Below, in pieces: positions 36,802 to 46,758 of a stretch of DNA of 64,000 nt. Source of the DNA: Paracoccaceae bacterium (lineage in GTDB: Bacteria > Pseudomonadota > Alphaproteobacteria > Rhodobacterales > Rhodobacteraceae); assembly GCA_012103375.1 (NCBI GenBank), contig WLWX01000001.1, forward strand, positions 186,001 through 250,000, in the 5' to 3' direction. The notes below the pieces were generated by a model. The model had not been told where the DNA came from and searched no databases. It saw nothing but the letters and a program-made list of their open reading frames with translations. The position numbers and the translations under genes are program-made. The first letter of the stretch is position 1; every line of letters starts with the position of its first letter.

Positions 36802-39800
36802 TGCATTTGCTGGCGGCAACCCCCGGCGCCATCGACGATGGCACCGAACCCGTCGACCTGGGCCAGACCCCGGCAGATGTTGTGGTGATTTCAGCCGCCG
36901 ATACCGAATTGGCCGCGCTGTCCGAAGCCCGCACAGAAATGGAGTCCCCCCCGACCCTGCGACTGGCCAGCCTGATGCATCTGAAGCACCCGATGTCGGT
37001 TGATTTGCATCTGGACACCTGCGCCACGAAATCCCGTCTGGTGGTGGTGCGGATGCTCGGCGGCGCGGGCTATTGGCGATACGGGTTTGAACAATACGCC
37101 GCCCGGCTGGCCGAGGCGCGCGTGCCTGTCGCCTTCCTGCCAGGCGATGACAAACCAGACCCCGAACTGCGCGAATTCTCGACCGTTTCGACGCAACATT
37201 ACGACGCGCTTTGGGCCTATCTTGTGGAAGGTGGTGGCGAAAATTCGGCGAATTTCCTGAGCTATTGCAACCACATACTGGACAGCACGGAAGAACCGAA
37301 TCCGGCCCGCCCACTGTTGCGCGCGGGCGTCTATTGGCCCGGTGCGGGTGTTGCCGATATTGCAACGGCGCAGCAGAACTGGACCGACGGCGCACCGGTC
37401 GTTCCGCTGATCTTCTATCGCGCCTTGGTGCAGGGGGCGGGGCTGAACCCGGTCAACCGGTTGACGCGCACGCTGCTGCGCGAGGGGGTGAACCCGCTGC
37501 CGATTTTCGTCGCCTCGCTGAAGGATCCGGTAAGCGTTGCAACGCTGGATGGTCTGTTTCGCGCAGCGCCGCCAGATGCGATCCTGAACGCGACCAGCTT
37601 TGCGGTTGGCTCTCCACACACCGACGATCCAACGGCGAACAACCCGCTGGCCGGTCCCGCCGCCAATGCCGCCCCGGTCTATCAGGTCGTCTTTTCCGCC
37701 GCCTCGGAAGACAGCTGGGCCAACGGAACTTCGGGCCTGTCCGCGCGCGATATCGCCATGAACGTCGCCCTGCCAGAGGTCGACGGCCGCATCCTGTCCC
37801 GCGCGGTATCGTTTAAGGGTGAAGCATTTTTTGACGAGGCGACGGAATGCCCCATCGCCACATACCGTGCCCAGGGGGATCGCATTGCCTTTGTCGCCAA
37901 ACTTGCCGCCAACCAGGCACGTCTGCGCAATACCCCTGCGTCTGACCGCAAGGTCGCGCTGATCCTCGCCAATTATCCCAACAAGGACGGGCGACTGGCG
38001 AATGGGGTCGGTCTAGATACGCCCGCGGCGACGGTGAATGCCCTGCACCGTCTTGCGCAGGACGGGTATCGCACCCACAACCTGCCCGGCGACAGCGCGA
38101 CGTTGATGGAAACGATCCTGCAAGGTCCGACCAACTGGCTGACAGATCGCGCCATCCGAACCGGCGGCGTCACCCTGTCGATGGCGGATTACCAGATTGA
38201 TTATGGTCAACTGCCGCTTGAGGTCCGCCAAAAGATCGAAGAGCGCTGGGGGGCACCACAGGCCGACCCGTTCTTTTCACCCGGAGAGGTCGATTGCGGG
38301 CATTTCAGCCTGTCTGTTCTGGAGTTCGGCAACGTCGTCGTCGGTATCCAGCCTGCGCGCGGTTATAACATCGACCCGACCGATACCTATCATTCGCCCG
38401 ACCTGACGCCGCCGCACAATTACCTCGCCTTCTATTTCTGGCTGCGGCATCAGTTTCGCGCCGACGCAATCGTCCACATGGGCAAGCACGGCAATCTGGA
38501 ATGGCTGCCCGGCAAGGCGCTGGCCCTGTCCGATAGCTGCTGCCCCGAAGCCATCCTTGGCCCGACGCCGCATATCTATCCCTTCATCGTCAATGATCCC
38601 GGCGAAGGAACACAGGCAAAACGCCGGGCACAGGCGGTCATTATCGACCACCTGACGCCGCCCCTGACACGCGCGGAAACCTACGGACCGCTACGGGATC
38701 TTGAGGCATTGGTTGACGAATACTACGAAGCTGCAGGCGTCGATCCCCGGCGCATCACGCACCTGCGCCGCGAAATTCTGTCGCTGACCTCGGCCACCGG
38801 GCTGGACGCGGATGCCGGGTTCACCGGTGATGCGGATGGCGATCTGGCCAAGCTGGACGCCTATCTGTGTGAGCTGAAGGAGGCGCAGATTCGCGATGGA
38901 TTACATGTGTTTGGCAACAGTCCGGAAGGGGCGCTGGAACGTGATCTGCTGATCGCGCTGGCGCGCACGCCGCGCGGTGACGGGACCGGCGGAAATGCCT
39001 CGATCCTGCGGGCGATGGCCGCTGATCTTGGCCTGTCGCTTGACCCGCTGGATTGCGATATGGCGTCACCGGCGATCGGAAAGCCTGACGCGCTGGCAGG
39101 TCTTTCCACGGAAAACTGGCGCAGCAACGGCGACACGGTCGAACGTCTGGAACTGTTGGCGCAGGCGCTGTTGGATGACCCCGAAGCGCCCGTTCCGGGA
39201 CCGGCCACAGGGGCGGTTCTGGATCAGATCTTGGCCGGTCTGCGCCCCTCGGTCGCGGCCTGCGGGGATGCCGAAATGGATGGGCTGATGACCGCGCTAA
39301 GCGGGCGTGCGGTGCCACCCGGGCCGTCCGGTGCGCCCACGCGCGGACGGCCCGATGTGTTGCCGACGGGGCGAAATTTCTATTCGGTCGATACCCGTGC
39401 GGTGCCGACGCCGACCGCATGGAAACTGGGGTGGAAATCCGCCAACCTGTTGATCGAAAAGCACCTTCAGGATCACGGAGACTGGCCGCGTGCCATGCTT
39501 CTGACCGCCTGGGGCACGGCCAACATGCGCACCGGCGGTGACGACATCGCGCAGTGTCTGGCGCTGATGGGGGTCAAACCGACATGGGATTCCGCGAACC
39601 GCCGCGTCACCGGGTTCGAGGTGTTGCCAGCCAGTGTTCTGGGACGGCCCCGGGTGGATGTGACGCTCAGGATCTCGGGGTTTTTTCGCGATGCGTTTCC
39701 TGGCCTGATCGACCTTGTGGACAGCGCCGCACGGGCCGTCATGGCGCTGGACGAACCGGCGGACCTGAACCCGGCGCGGGCCAATGCCAAGGGGGCGGAC

Positions 39801-40499
39801 GGGCAGCATCGTGTGTTCGGTTCTAAGCCCGGTGCATATGGCGCCGGACTACAGGCGATGATTGACGAAAAGCTGTGGCGCGACCCGGCAGACCTGGCAG
39901 ATGCGTATCTGGAATGGGGCGGCTATGCCTATGGAAACAAAGCCGAAGGTGTGCGCGCGCGCCAAGCGTTCGAGACGCGTTTGGGACAGGTAGAGGCGGT
40001 GGTTCAGAACCAGGACAACCGCGAACATGACGTGCTGGACAGCGACGATTATTACCAGTTCGAAGGCGGCGCCGCGGCGGCGGTTCAACACCTGCAGGGG
40101 CAATCCCGCACGATCTATCACAACGATCATTCGCGCCCGGAACGCCCGCTGATCCGCACGTTGGAGGATGAGATCGGGCGCGTTGTACGCTCCCGTGTGG
40201 TGAACCCCAAGTGGATCGACGGGGTGAAACGGCACGGGTACAAAGGTGCGTTCGAAATCGCGGCGACGGTGGACTATATGTTCGCATTCGCGGCGACCAC
40301 CGGGGCGGTGAAGGGCCACCATTTTGACGCCGTCCTTGCCGCGTTTCTGGAAGATGAAGACACCCGCGACTTCATTGCTGAGGCGAATGCCCCAGCCCTT
40401 GCCGAGATTGCCGAGCGGCTGGCCGAAGCGATTGATCGCGGCCTCTGGACGCCACGATCAAACTCTGCCCGGGCGTTGATTGATCGGCTACGTGCCTGA
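36801..40499 (+). CDS. cobN: Cobaltochelatase large subunit CobN
   Basis: A 1232-residue subunit of the aerobic ATP-dependent cobaltochelatase (CobN-CobS-CobT), which inserts Co(II) into hydrogenobyrinic acid diamide. The family body is clear: AIVHMGKHGNLEWLPGKALA, VNDPGEGTQAKRRAQAVIID, KSANLLIEKHLQDHGDWPRA and a C-terminal DYMFAFAATTGAVKGHHFDA. Length is normal. cobS and cobT are not in this window. It lies at the end of a riboswitch-led operon with hupE and cobW, and its start overlaps the stop of the broken GNAT gene. Confidence 0.96.
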   Translation: MHLLAATPGAIDDGTEPVDLGQTPADVVVISAADTELAALSEARTEMESPPTLRLASLMHLKHPMSVDLHLDTCATKSRLVVVRMLGGAGYWRYGFEQYAARLAEARVPVAFLPGDDKPDPELREFSTVSTQHYDALWAYLVEGGGENSANFLSYCNHILDSTEEPNPARPLLRAGVYWPGAGVADIATAQQNWTDGAPVVPLIFYRALVQGAGLNPVNRLTRTLLREGVNPLPIFVASLKDPVSVATLDGLFRAAPPDAILNATSFAVGSPHTDDPTANNPLAGPAANAAPVYQVVFSAASEDSWANGTSGLSARDIAMNVALPEVDGRILSRAVSFKGEAFFDEATECPIATYRAQGDRIAFVAKLAANQARLRNTPASDRKVALILANYPNKDGRLANGVGLDTPAATVNALHRLAQDGYRTHNLPGDSATLMETILQGPTNWLTDRAIRTGGVTLSMADYQIDYGQLPLEVRQKIEERWGAPQADPFFSPGEVDCGHFSLSVLEFGNVVVGIQPARGYNIDPTDTYHSPDLTPPHNYLAFYFWLRHQFRADAIVHMGKHGNLEWLPGKALALSDSCCPEAILGPTPHIYPFIVNDPGEGTQAKRRAQAVIIDHLTPPLTRAETYGPLRDLEALVDEYYEAAGVDPRRITHLRREILSLTSATGLDADAGFTGDADGDLAKLDAYLCELKEAQIRDGLHVFGNSPEGALERDLLIALARTPRGDGTGGNASILRAMAADLGLSLDPLDCDMASPAIGKPDALAGLSTENWRSNGDTVERLELLAQALLDDPEAPVPGPATGAVLDQILAGLRPSVAACGDAEMDGLMTALSGRAVPPGPSGAPTRGRPDVLPTGRNFYSVDTRAVPTPTAWKLGWKSANLLIEKHLQDHGDWPRAMLLTAWGTANMRTGGDDIAQCLALMGVKPTWDSANRRVTGFEVLPASVLGRPRVDVTLRISGFFRDAFPGLIDLVDSAARAVMALDEPADLNPARANAKGADGQHRVFGSKPGAYGAGLQAMIDEKLWRDPADLADAYLEWGGYAYGNKAEGVRARQAFETRLGQVEAVVQNQDNREHDVLDSDDYYQFEGGAAAAVQHLQGQSRTIYHNDHSRPERPLIRTLEDEIGRVVRSRVVNPKWIDGVKRHGYKGAFEIAATVDYMFAFAATTGAVKGHHFDAVLAAFLEDEDTRDFIAEANAPALAEIAERLAEAIDRGLWTPRSNSARALIDRLRA

Positions 40500-40811
40500 A
40501 GTCAGGTCCTGTTCGGCAGGCGATGAACACTCCAGAATGGCTTTCACCAGCGCCTGATCGCCGCTGAGTTTCTTGACCTGACATCCTGTGGATGACTCGA
40601 TGGCGCGGGTGGCGTTGAGCAGGACTTGCGCCTCGCTCGGGCGGAAAATGAACCCCAGGCGATAGGCTTCGACCGCGTCGCCGCGACGGTGTATGGAAAA
40701 GCGCATGCCGCCGGCTTCAATCTCGGCCTTGGGCGATCCGATGAATTGCGGGCTGGGGCTGTCGCAGGCGGCCAGCAGCAGCAGCAGGATGGACAGGGTG
40801 CGGTACGTCAT
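40488..40811 (-). CDS. Small predicted lipoprotein
   Basis: A 107-residue protein with a lipoprotein signal ending in the lipobox LLAAC (TYRTLSILLLLLAACDSPSP). The mature part has one further cysteine pair (GCQVKK and ECSSPAEQ). I do not recognise a family. Its 3' end overlaps cobN by 12 bases in convergent orientation. Confidence 0.65.
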   Translation of the reverse strand: MTYRTLSILLLLLAACDSPSPQFIGSPKAEIEAGGMRFSIHRRGDAVEAYRLGFIFRPSEAQVLLNATRAIESSTGCQVKKLSGDQALVKAILECSSPAEQDLTSGT

Positions 40812-40851
40812 GGACGGGATCTTCGCAATGTGTCGCTAAAGCGTTTCGACA

Positions 40852-41810
40852 TTAACCTGAGACATATCCGGCGGCCTTAAAGTAGTTCCAGCATTCTACT
40901 GGGTCGTAGAGATCGCAGATTGCTCCGATTGCTTCGAAGACCTGGGTAAAGGACCTGGCCCCGATCCGTCGCAAATGGGCTTTCAGTTTAGAGAAGGCCT
41001 GCTCGATGGGATTCAGGTCGGGCGAGTACGGTGGCAGGTAAAGGAACCAGCAGCCGTGATTGCGTAAAGCCTGCGTCGCCTCCTTATTCCGGTGGGTTGC
41101 CAGGTTGTCGAGAATGACGACAGTGCCGGGGTTGATCTCGGGGACCAGCACTTCGCGGATGTAGGCCGCGAAGGCGGGGCCATCTATCGCTCCCTTGATG
41201 ACCCAAGGTGCGATCAGCGCGCCTTGGGTCAGGCCCGCGATCAAGGTTTGGGTTCCCCAGCTTCCGAAGAGCGCATCCATCGTCAGGCGCTTACCGCGCT
41301 TGGCTCTGCCGCGTAGGCGCGTGAGGTTTGTCTTCACTGCGGTTTCGTCAATAAAGACAACGCGCTCAGGAAAGGTCGCAATGGCTGGCGAGCGGTATCT
41401 GAACCAGTCGGCCCGTTGCTGCCTTACCTTGGCGCGGCGGCGCTCGGTTGCGACCAGCGACTTTTTTTGTACGTGAAGCCGAGCCGGGACAGAAGGTTGG
41501 CGATGGAGGAGTGATGCACCCGCACACCCTCTGCATCGGCCAGCGCATTACGCAACTCAAAGAGCGTGATGTCAGGGTCTTGTGCGATCAACTCCTCAAA
41601 GAATTCCCGATGCGGAGCCAGCTTTCCCTTGCCGCGCGGCGGTCCCTGCCGGGCAGGTTCCGCATGACCCTTCATCCTCACCTGACGCGCCCACCGCGCG
41701 CCTGTGGCAGGCGACAGCTTCAACCGCAACGCCGCCGCGCGCCCGCTCAACCCTTCTTCAATGTATCTCTGAAACCGTATCCGAAGCGCAGATGGCAAAG
41801 GTGCTGACAT
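40852..41810 (-). CDS. IS630 transposase, probably expressed by -1 frameshifting
   Basis: The first frame (ATG 41810, GGAGG site) encodes the helix-turn-helix half (SGRAAALRLKLSPATGARWA). It reaches FTYKKS at a run of seven A on the coding strand (plus-strand T7 at 41462-41468); slipping back one base continues as KSLVATERRR and on into the DDE half: FIDETAVKTN, VVILDNLATHR and NPIEQAFSKLK. All three acidic residues are present. IS630 elements commonly use an A-rich slippery site, so this is more likely programmed frameshifting than decay. Confidence 0.8.
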
Positions 41811-41853
41811 GATCCATCCTCCCAAACAGGATGAATCACAGATCAGGTCTCAA
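40853..41853 (-). mobile_element. IS630-family insertion sequence
   Basis: A roughly 1.0-kb element carrying one transposase in two overlapping frames. Candidate ends share TGAGAC (left CTGAGACATAT near 40857, right GTCTCAA near 41847-41853 on the plus strand); exact ends and the TA duplication could not be fixed by eye. It lies between the lipoprotein gene and the aldolase pseudogene, at the edge of the decayed hpa cluster. Confidence 0.75.
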
Positions 41854-41897
41854 GGGAATCCCTCGCGATTCAGGTTCAAGACGAAACGCTTTAGTGA

Positions 41898-42689
41898 TCA
41901 GCCGTCTTCGGGGTTTTTGAGGCGTTCGGATGCGTCTGTGGCAGCCAGACGCATGTTGCGAGCAAAAAACGTCACGTCGATATCTGTCGCAATGAAGGAA
42001 GCGCCGAGCCTTCGGCACTGCGCTTGCAGGTCCTGGTCCAGCGTCAGAATGCCTGCGGCCTTTCCCGCGGCCATGATGCGCCTGATCGCATCTGTGGCTG
42101 CGTCTTTGACTTCCGCGCGCCCGGCCTGACCGATGAATCCCATGTCCGCCGCCAGATCGGACGGACCGATGAAAACCCCATCAAGCCCATCAACGGCCAG
42201 GATGTCATCCAGATTTGCCAATCCTTTCAGGTTTTCGACCTGGACGATCAAATAAATCTCGTCCCGGGCGGTCGTCAGGTAATCGCCAATTCCTGCGAAA
42301 TCCGAGGCACGGGCCAGGGCAGATCCAACTCCGCGAACGCCATGGGGTGGATAGGTCACTGCCGCGACAAGGTCTCGCGCCTGTTCGGCGCTGTCGACCA
42401 TGGGAACAAGCAGCGATTACGCCCCGGCATCAAGCAATTGCTTGATGACCCAGGCCTCGCCAATGGGTGGCCGGACCACACCGTGGCAACCTTTGCCCGC
42501 AAGAACCTGTAATTGCGCGGTGATGGAACGCAGATCATTTGGCGCGTGTTCGCCGTCGATCAGCAGCCAGTCATAACCGGCACCGGCGCTGATCTCGGCG
42601 ATGTAGGGGTCGGCCAGTCCCAGCCAGCAGCCCAGTTGCAGATCGTCCCTGGCGATGGCGTATTTGAACGGATTGTGCGGCGCTGGCAT
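41898..42689 (-). pseudogene. hpaI: 4-hydroxy-2-oxo-heptane-1,7-dioate aldolase with internal stop
   Basis: A HpcH/HpaI aldolase (last step of the homoprotocatechuate meta pathway, giving pyruvate and succinate semialdehyde). ATG 42689 has an AGGGAG site. The frame reads [15 protein letters not shown] and [21 protein letters not shown], then a TAA at 42417-42419 where relatives have Gln (AGAQSLLVPMV), then continues in frame with VFIGPSDLAADMG to 41898. Without that codon it would be 263 residues. One nonsense change is the only defect seen. Confidence 0.82.
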
Positions 42690-42699
42690 GGCGTCTCCC

Positions 42700-43500
42700 T
42701 CAGGCGAACGAGATGTCGACGGACCCGAAGCCGCCGAAATCTGCATGGATCTGTGAACCCGCAGGGCATTCGACGGCGCGGATGAAACTGCCCGACAGGA
42801 TGATCTGGCCCGGCTCGATCTGTTGTCCGTATTGCGCCATTCGATGCGCCAGCCAGACGACGCTTTCTACAGGGTCATTCAGAACCCCGGCCCCAAGGCC
42901 GGTTTCTTCGACGACACCGTCGCGGGATGTAATCGCGCCGACCCAGCGCAGATCGAAGGCATCCACGGCGTGTTTCCCGGCCCCCAGAACCACGCCTGCA
43001 TTGGCCGCGTTGTCGCTTATGGTATCAAACACATTGCGGGTCTCGCCGGTGTCGGCATCCAACCGAACAATCCGTGTATCCAGGATTTCGATTGCTGGCG
43101 CGACATAGTCCGTTGCCGCCAGAACCTGCGCGCGCGTAACGGCGGAACCGCCGATGGGGGATTTCATCACGAATGCGATTTCGGCTTCGATCCGGGGCTG
43201 AATGAACCGCCCGGCTGGAATGGTCGCGCCGTGGTCAAATACCATGTCATCAAACAGGATCCCGCTATCGGGGATATCGATGTTCAACGCGTATTGCATT
43301 GCCTTCGAGGTCAAACCGATTTTCCAGCCGACAACGCGACGCCCCTGGTCCAGCTTGGCCCGATAGATCGCATTCTGAATGGCATAGGCATCATCCATGC
43401 CCATGTCAGGGTGCACCTTTGTCAGCAGGCCGATCTGGGTGCCGGACGCCTCGGCACTCAGCAGGTCGGTCGCAGCTTTGGCGAGATCTTGCGGGGTCAT
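42700..43500 (-). CDS. hpaH: 2-oxo-hept-4-ene-1,7-dioate hydratase
   Basis: Hydrates 2-oxo-hept-4-ene-1,7-dioate in the homoprotocatechuate pathway. The 266-residue protein is of normal length with [20 protein letters not shown], an [15 protein letters not shown] metal-site region, and [18 protein letters not shown]. It is the only enzyme gene of this hpa cluster with an open frame from start to stop. Its start overlaps the end of the hpaG pseudogene by four bases, and hpaI follows after 10 bases. Confidence 0.88.
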   Translation of the reverse strand: MTPQDLAKAATDLLSAEASGTQIGLLTKVHPDMGMDDAYAIQNAIYRAKLDQGRRVVGWKIGLTSKAMQYALNIDIPDSGILFDDMVFDHGATIPAGRFIQPRIEAEIAFVMKSPIGGSAVTRAQVLAATDYVAPAIEILDTRIVRLDADTGETRNVFDTISDNAANAGVVLGAGKHAVDAFDLRWVGAITSRDGVVEETGLGAGVLNDPVESVVWLAHRMAQYGQQIEPGQIILSGSFIRAVECPAGSQIHADFGGFGSVDISFA

Positions 43501-44350
43501 CGAACCTCATCCTCGACGGTGTTGCGCAATGTGCCGATGCCGTTCACCTCGACTTTGACCACATCCCCCGGCTTCAGGTATTGTGGCGGGTCAAGCCGCG
43601 CGCCTGATCCAGTCGGTGTGCCGGTCACGATGATATCGCCCGGCTGCAGCGTCATGAAAGTCGAGATATATTCAACCTCGCGGCGAATGGGATGCATCAT
43701 ACGGGCGAGGGTGTCGTCCTGACGCACCGCGCCGTTCACGCGGGTGATGATACGCGCGTCGTCCAGCTGGCTGGCATCTGTGAACGGGACCAGCCAGGGG
43801 CCAATGGACCCGGAATTGTCCCAGTTCTTGCCCTGTGTCACGTTGAATTTGGCATGCCGTACCCAGTCCCGGATTGTCTCCTCATTGCAGAGGGTCAGCG
43901 CAGCGATGTGATCATAGGCATCGGCCTGGGATATGCGGCGGCCCGCCTTGCCGATGACGATTGCGACCTCGCCCTCGTAATCCAGCATGTGGCTTTCGGG
44001 CGGGCGGATCAGGGGACGGTCGTGACCGGTAAAGCCGCTGGCAAAACGCGGAAAAAGGGACATGTACTTTGGCTGATCCGAGCCGTCTTTGTATTCCGAA
44101 TTGCGGTCCGGGAAATTGACCCCACGCAGAGGATGCGGCGCGCGTTTGGTAAGACCATTTCGTATCTGAATTCTGCATGCGTGACGGGTTTGCCATCTGC
44201 GGCCCGTGCCAGATCGCCCAGCCCGCCGGCCACGACCGCTTCAAACAGCGTTGGCCACTTTGGAAAATCATGGTTCAGCGCAATCATACCGGCGTCGGTG
44301 ACCGCGCCATAATGGATCTGATTGTCGGAAGTATAGGTGGCGAAACGCAT
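43497..44350 (-). pseudogene. hpaG: Fumarylacetoacetate hydrolase-family isomerase/decarboxylase, frameshifted
   Basis: A HpaG/FAH-like enzyme (5-oxopent-3-ene-1,2,5-tricarboxylate decarboxylase role in this pathway). Starts RFATYTSDNQIHYGAV and runs to ARRILCVG, where a G4 run (about 44121-44124) should be G5. Restoring one G gives GVNFPDRNSEYKDGSDQPKY and then SLFPRFASGFTGH, SHMLDYEGEVAIVIGKAGRR and a full 284-residue protein. The single-base homopolymer loss could be a sequencing error, but neighbouring genes carry unambiguous damage. Confidence 0.78.
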
Positions 44351-44352
44351 TC

Positions 44353-44508
44353 TCAGGCTCCCTTTGCGCGGTCAGGGCCGCACAGGTGTTCTATCTGGTT
44401 GCTGTATGAACTTCGGGCTGCTGGCGTAATCCAAAATCCGGTCCGCGCATCACGCCTGGTGCGGGTATTGGACACGGGGGCGGGTTTCCGCTGCTGTGGG
44501 AGTGTCAT
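44353..44508 (-). CDS. Small unrecognised ORF between hpaD and hpaG remnants
   Basis: A 51-codon frame whose ATG overlaps the hpaD remnant stop (ATGA) and whose TGA lies two bases before the hpaG ATG. The peptide (TLPQQRKPAPVSNTRTRRD...) matches no family I know. The tight spacing suggests a real coupled gene or the stump of a deleted one; I cannot tell which. Confidence 0.3.
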   Translation of the reverse strand: MTLPQQRKPAPVSNTRTRRDARTGFWITPAARSSYSNQIEHLCGPDRAKGA

Positions 44509-45309
44509 GGCGCGATGATCGGGCTGGCTTTGATGGTCGAGTCCTTTTGCGGGGCCCCGACAAAGGCCGTCCCGTGCCGGAACCAGCTTTCGGATGCGGG
44601 TGCGCCCCAAAGGGTCTGGCGCTGCGGATCCTGCAAATCCCATTTGATCGGTTCCATGGCGGGATCGACGGTCTGGTAATCCGAACAGTAGATTTCGATC
44701 CGGTGCGCGTCCGGGTCGAGGATATACAGAAAGAACGCGTTCGAAATTCCGTGCCGCCCCGGCCCACGCTCGATATTGCCGACATGCCCGGTGGTGGCCA
44801 TCAGGTCGAGCAGGTCGATGATGTTCAGCGGCGTCGGCACCTAGAACGCAACATGGTGCATCCGATGCATCCACATCATGGCTAAAGCAGTTGAAGTGGT
44901 CGACCCGCAGCTGCTTCACCCCATGATAGAGCGCGTATTTCTGGTGGATCGGCGCCAACCGGTCCATCTTGTGATAGAATTCGAGCGGTATGCCCATATT
45001 GTCCGAGGTCAGCAGCGTCCTGCCCTGATAGGGGCGTTCGACCCAGGAGGTTGGGCGGCCCTTGGCTTTGAAATAGGCCGCAGCGCGGTCCAGATCATCT
45101 TCGTCAAACGCCTTGAATCCCATAACCTCGACCGTGCCGGGCTGGTCGGATTTTTACAGGATGACGCAGTGATGCCCACGTTCTTCCATCGCGCGCAGGT
45201 AAACGTGGCTGTCACTTTCATCGGTAACCTGCAATCCGACCAGCTCGGTTTAAAACGCCTTACTGGCGGCAAGGTCTTTGACGTTCAGACATACATGGCT
45301 GAGGCGGAT
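44505..45309 (-). pseudogene. hpaD: Homoprotocatechuate 2,3-dioxygenase remnant
   Basis: A VOC-type ring-cleavage dioxygenase. The minus strand reads IRLSHVCLNVKDLAASKAF, then in-frame TAA, TELVGLQVTDESDSHVYLRA, TAA in place of the Gln in VILQKSD, then VMGFKAFDEDDLDRAAAYFK, HKMDRLAPIHQKYALYHGVK and VDHFNCFSHDVDAS. There an internal deletion removes the middle of the second domain. It resumes MHHVAF-(TAG for Trp)-VPTPLNIIDLLDLM and ends normally at SPIIAP. Three in-frame stops and a deletion make it clearly dead. Confidence 0.85.
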
Positions 45310-45321
45310 GGTGTTGACCCG

Positions 45322-46284
45322 TTAGATCAGGCGGGATTCGAAGTCTTCGCGGATCGTATCCTGGATCAGCAGGCGTGAGGATGATGTGCAACGCTCTGCG
45401 TTGATCGAATAGATCAGGAAGATCACGGCATCCAGCGCCCGAGCCAGGTCGGCGTCGTCAAACACGATCACCGGGTTTTTGCCGCCCAGTTCCAGATGGT
45501 TACGTTTCAGCGTGTCGGCCCCCTGTTTGGTGATCAGGCTGCCGGTACGGGATTCCCCGACAAATGCGATCGCCTTGATCGCGGGATGTTCGCACAAGGC
45601 TTTTCCGGCGCCGTCTCCGAAGCCATTGACGGTGTTGAGGACACCGGCGGGCAGGCCCGCATCTTCGGCGATTTCGACCAGCAGGCGCGCCGTCAGGGGT
45701 GAGGCTTCGGCGGGCTTGTGGACGACCGTACAGCCCGCCGCAAGCGCCGGGGCGATCTTCCACGTGGACAGCATGAACGGCGTGTTCCACGGCGTGATGA
45801 CACCGACAGGTCCAATCGGCTTGCGGGTGGTGATATTCATCAGGGTCGGCGACTGAAGATGTTTGCCATCCCGCGCGGATGTCACCTGATCGGCGAAATA
45901 CCGAAAATTCTCGGCCCCGCGCAGGGCGGCTTTGGACATGAATTTATAGGCTTGGCCGGTGTCCCAGCATTCGCAGAGGGCGATCTCTTCGGCGCGCTGT
46001 TCGATGCCTCCGGCGATCCTGATGAGGATCTTCTTGCGCGCAAGCGCGGGCATATCGCGCCAGTCGGCAAACGCTTTCTGCGCGGCCATTGCGGCCTTGT
46101 CGATATCGGCGGCATTTCCGTGCGCGACAGTGCAGATCAGGGATTTGTCGACGGGCGATGTGTTCAGGAACGTGCCATCGCCGCCCGCGACATCCTGCCC
46201 GGCGATCCGGTTCATGATGCCGCCGTCACGGAACCGTTCCAAAATGCCGTTCAGCTTGGCGATGTTGTCGTTGAGTGCCCTCAT
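45322..46284 (-). pseudogene. hpaE: 5-carboxymethyl-2-hydroxymuconate semialdehyde dehydrogenase, 3'-truncated
   Basis: An NAD-dependent aldehyde dehydrogenase of the HpaE type. Present: PIGPVGVITPWNTPFMLSTW, KPAEASPLTARLLVEIAEDA, FVGESRTGSLITKQGA, ELGGKNPVIVFDDADLARAL and the catalytic cysteine in NAERCTSSSRLL. The frame ends at a TAA after DFESRLI, at about residue 320 of an expected near 490-500. Directly after the stop, RVNTIRLSHV runs into hpaD, so the last third of hpaE and the start of hpaD were lost in one deletion. Confidence 0.82.
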
Positions 46285-46669
46285 GTGCGGTCCTCCAGGT
46301 GGTCACGGAGGTTGCCGAATTTCGGGGACAGGTTGGCGTTGATGTCGCGCATTTCGGCCGACAACGCGACAGAGCGTGTTTGCATGGCCGGTGCCATGAA
46401 CGTTTTCAGGGTGTCAAAAATCTGCGCGATTGCATCGCTTTTGACGTCTTCTGACCTGTCTTCGCGCAACCGGACCGAAGGTCGATGAACACATGCCGAC
46501 CGTCCCCGTCGGCCATTGCGACATGATCGACGCGGGTGGCGCGCGCCCGTATTCCGGCCATCGGAAAGGCCTCAATCCGGGCGGCGGCAGCGCGGATTGC
46601 TTCGCAAAGCGCGCCGATGTCCACGGCGTCCTCAAGATTGGCCGAATAGTCGGTATGAATGTGGGGCAC
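46281..46669 (-). pseudogene. hpaF: 5-carboxymethyl-2-hydroxymuconate isomerase, frameshifted
   Basis: Starts at GTG 46669 with V/M-P-H-IHTDYSANLEDAVDI, giving the N-terminal proline used in catalysis. It runs to DGDGRHVFIDL, where a T is missing from a T-run (about 46481-46484). Adding it back gives SVRLREDRSEDVKSDAIAQI and a 129-residue protein ending DHLEDRT. The 3' end overlaps hpaE by four bases. As drawn it is disrupted, though a single-base indel could be an error. Confidence 0.75.
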
Positions 46670-46686
46670 AGTTGACTCCTTTTTAA

Positions 46687-46719
46687 TTGCCTTGTTAAGT
46701 AAAATGCTTAACTTGGCAA
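46687..46719. promoter_or_regulatory. Palindromic operator for HpaR
   Basis: TTGCC...TTAAG (46687-46699) faces CTTAA...GGCAA (46707-46719) around a TAAAATG centre; 11 of 13 pairs match. It lies in the divergent spacer between the hpa enzyme cluster (minus) and the MarR-type hpaR gene (plus), the expected place for the operator of this repressor. Confidence 0.7.
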
Positions 46720-46758
46720 TAGTATTTTCCGGATGGTAGGATGATGCGAAGGGGTGAC

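Noticed and set aside
40852-41810. Calling the IS630 transposase a pseudogene
   Set aside because: The frame change coincides with an A7 slippery run and all catalytic residues are present, which fits programmed frameshifting.
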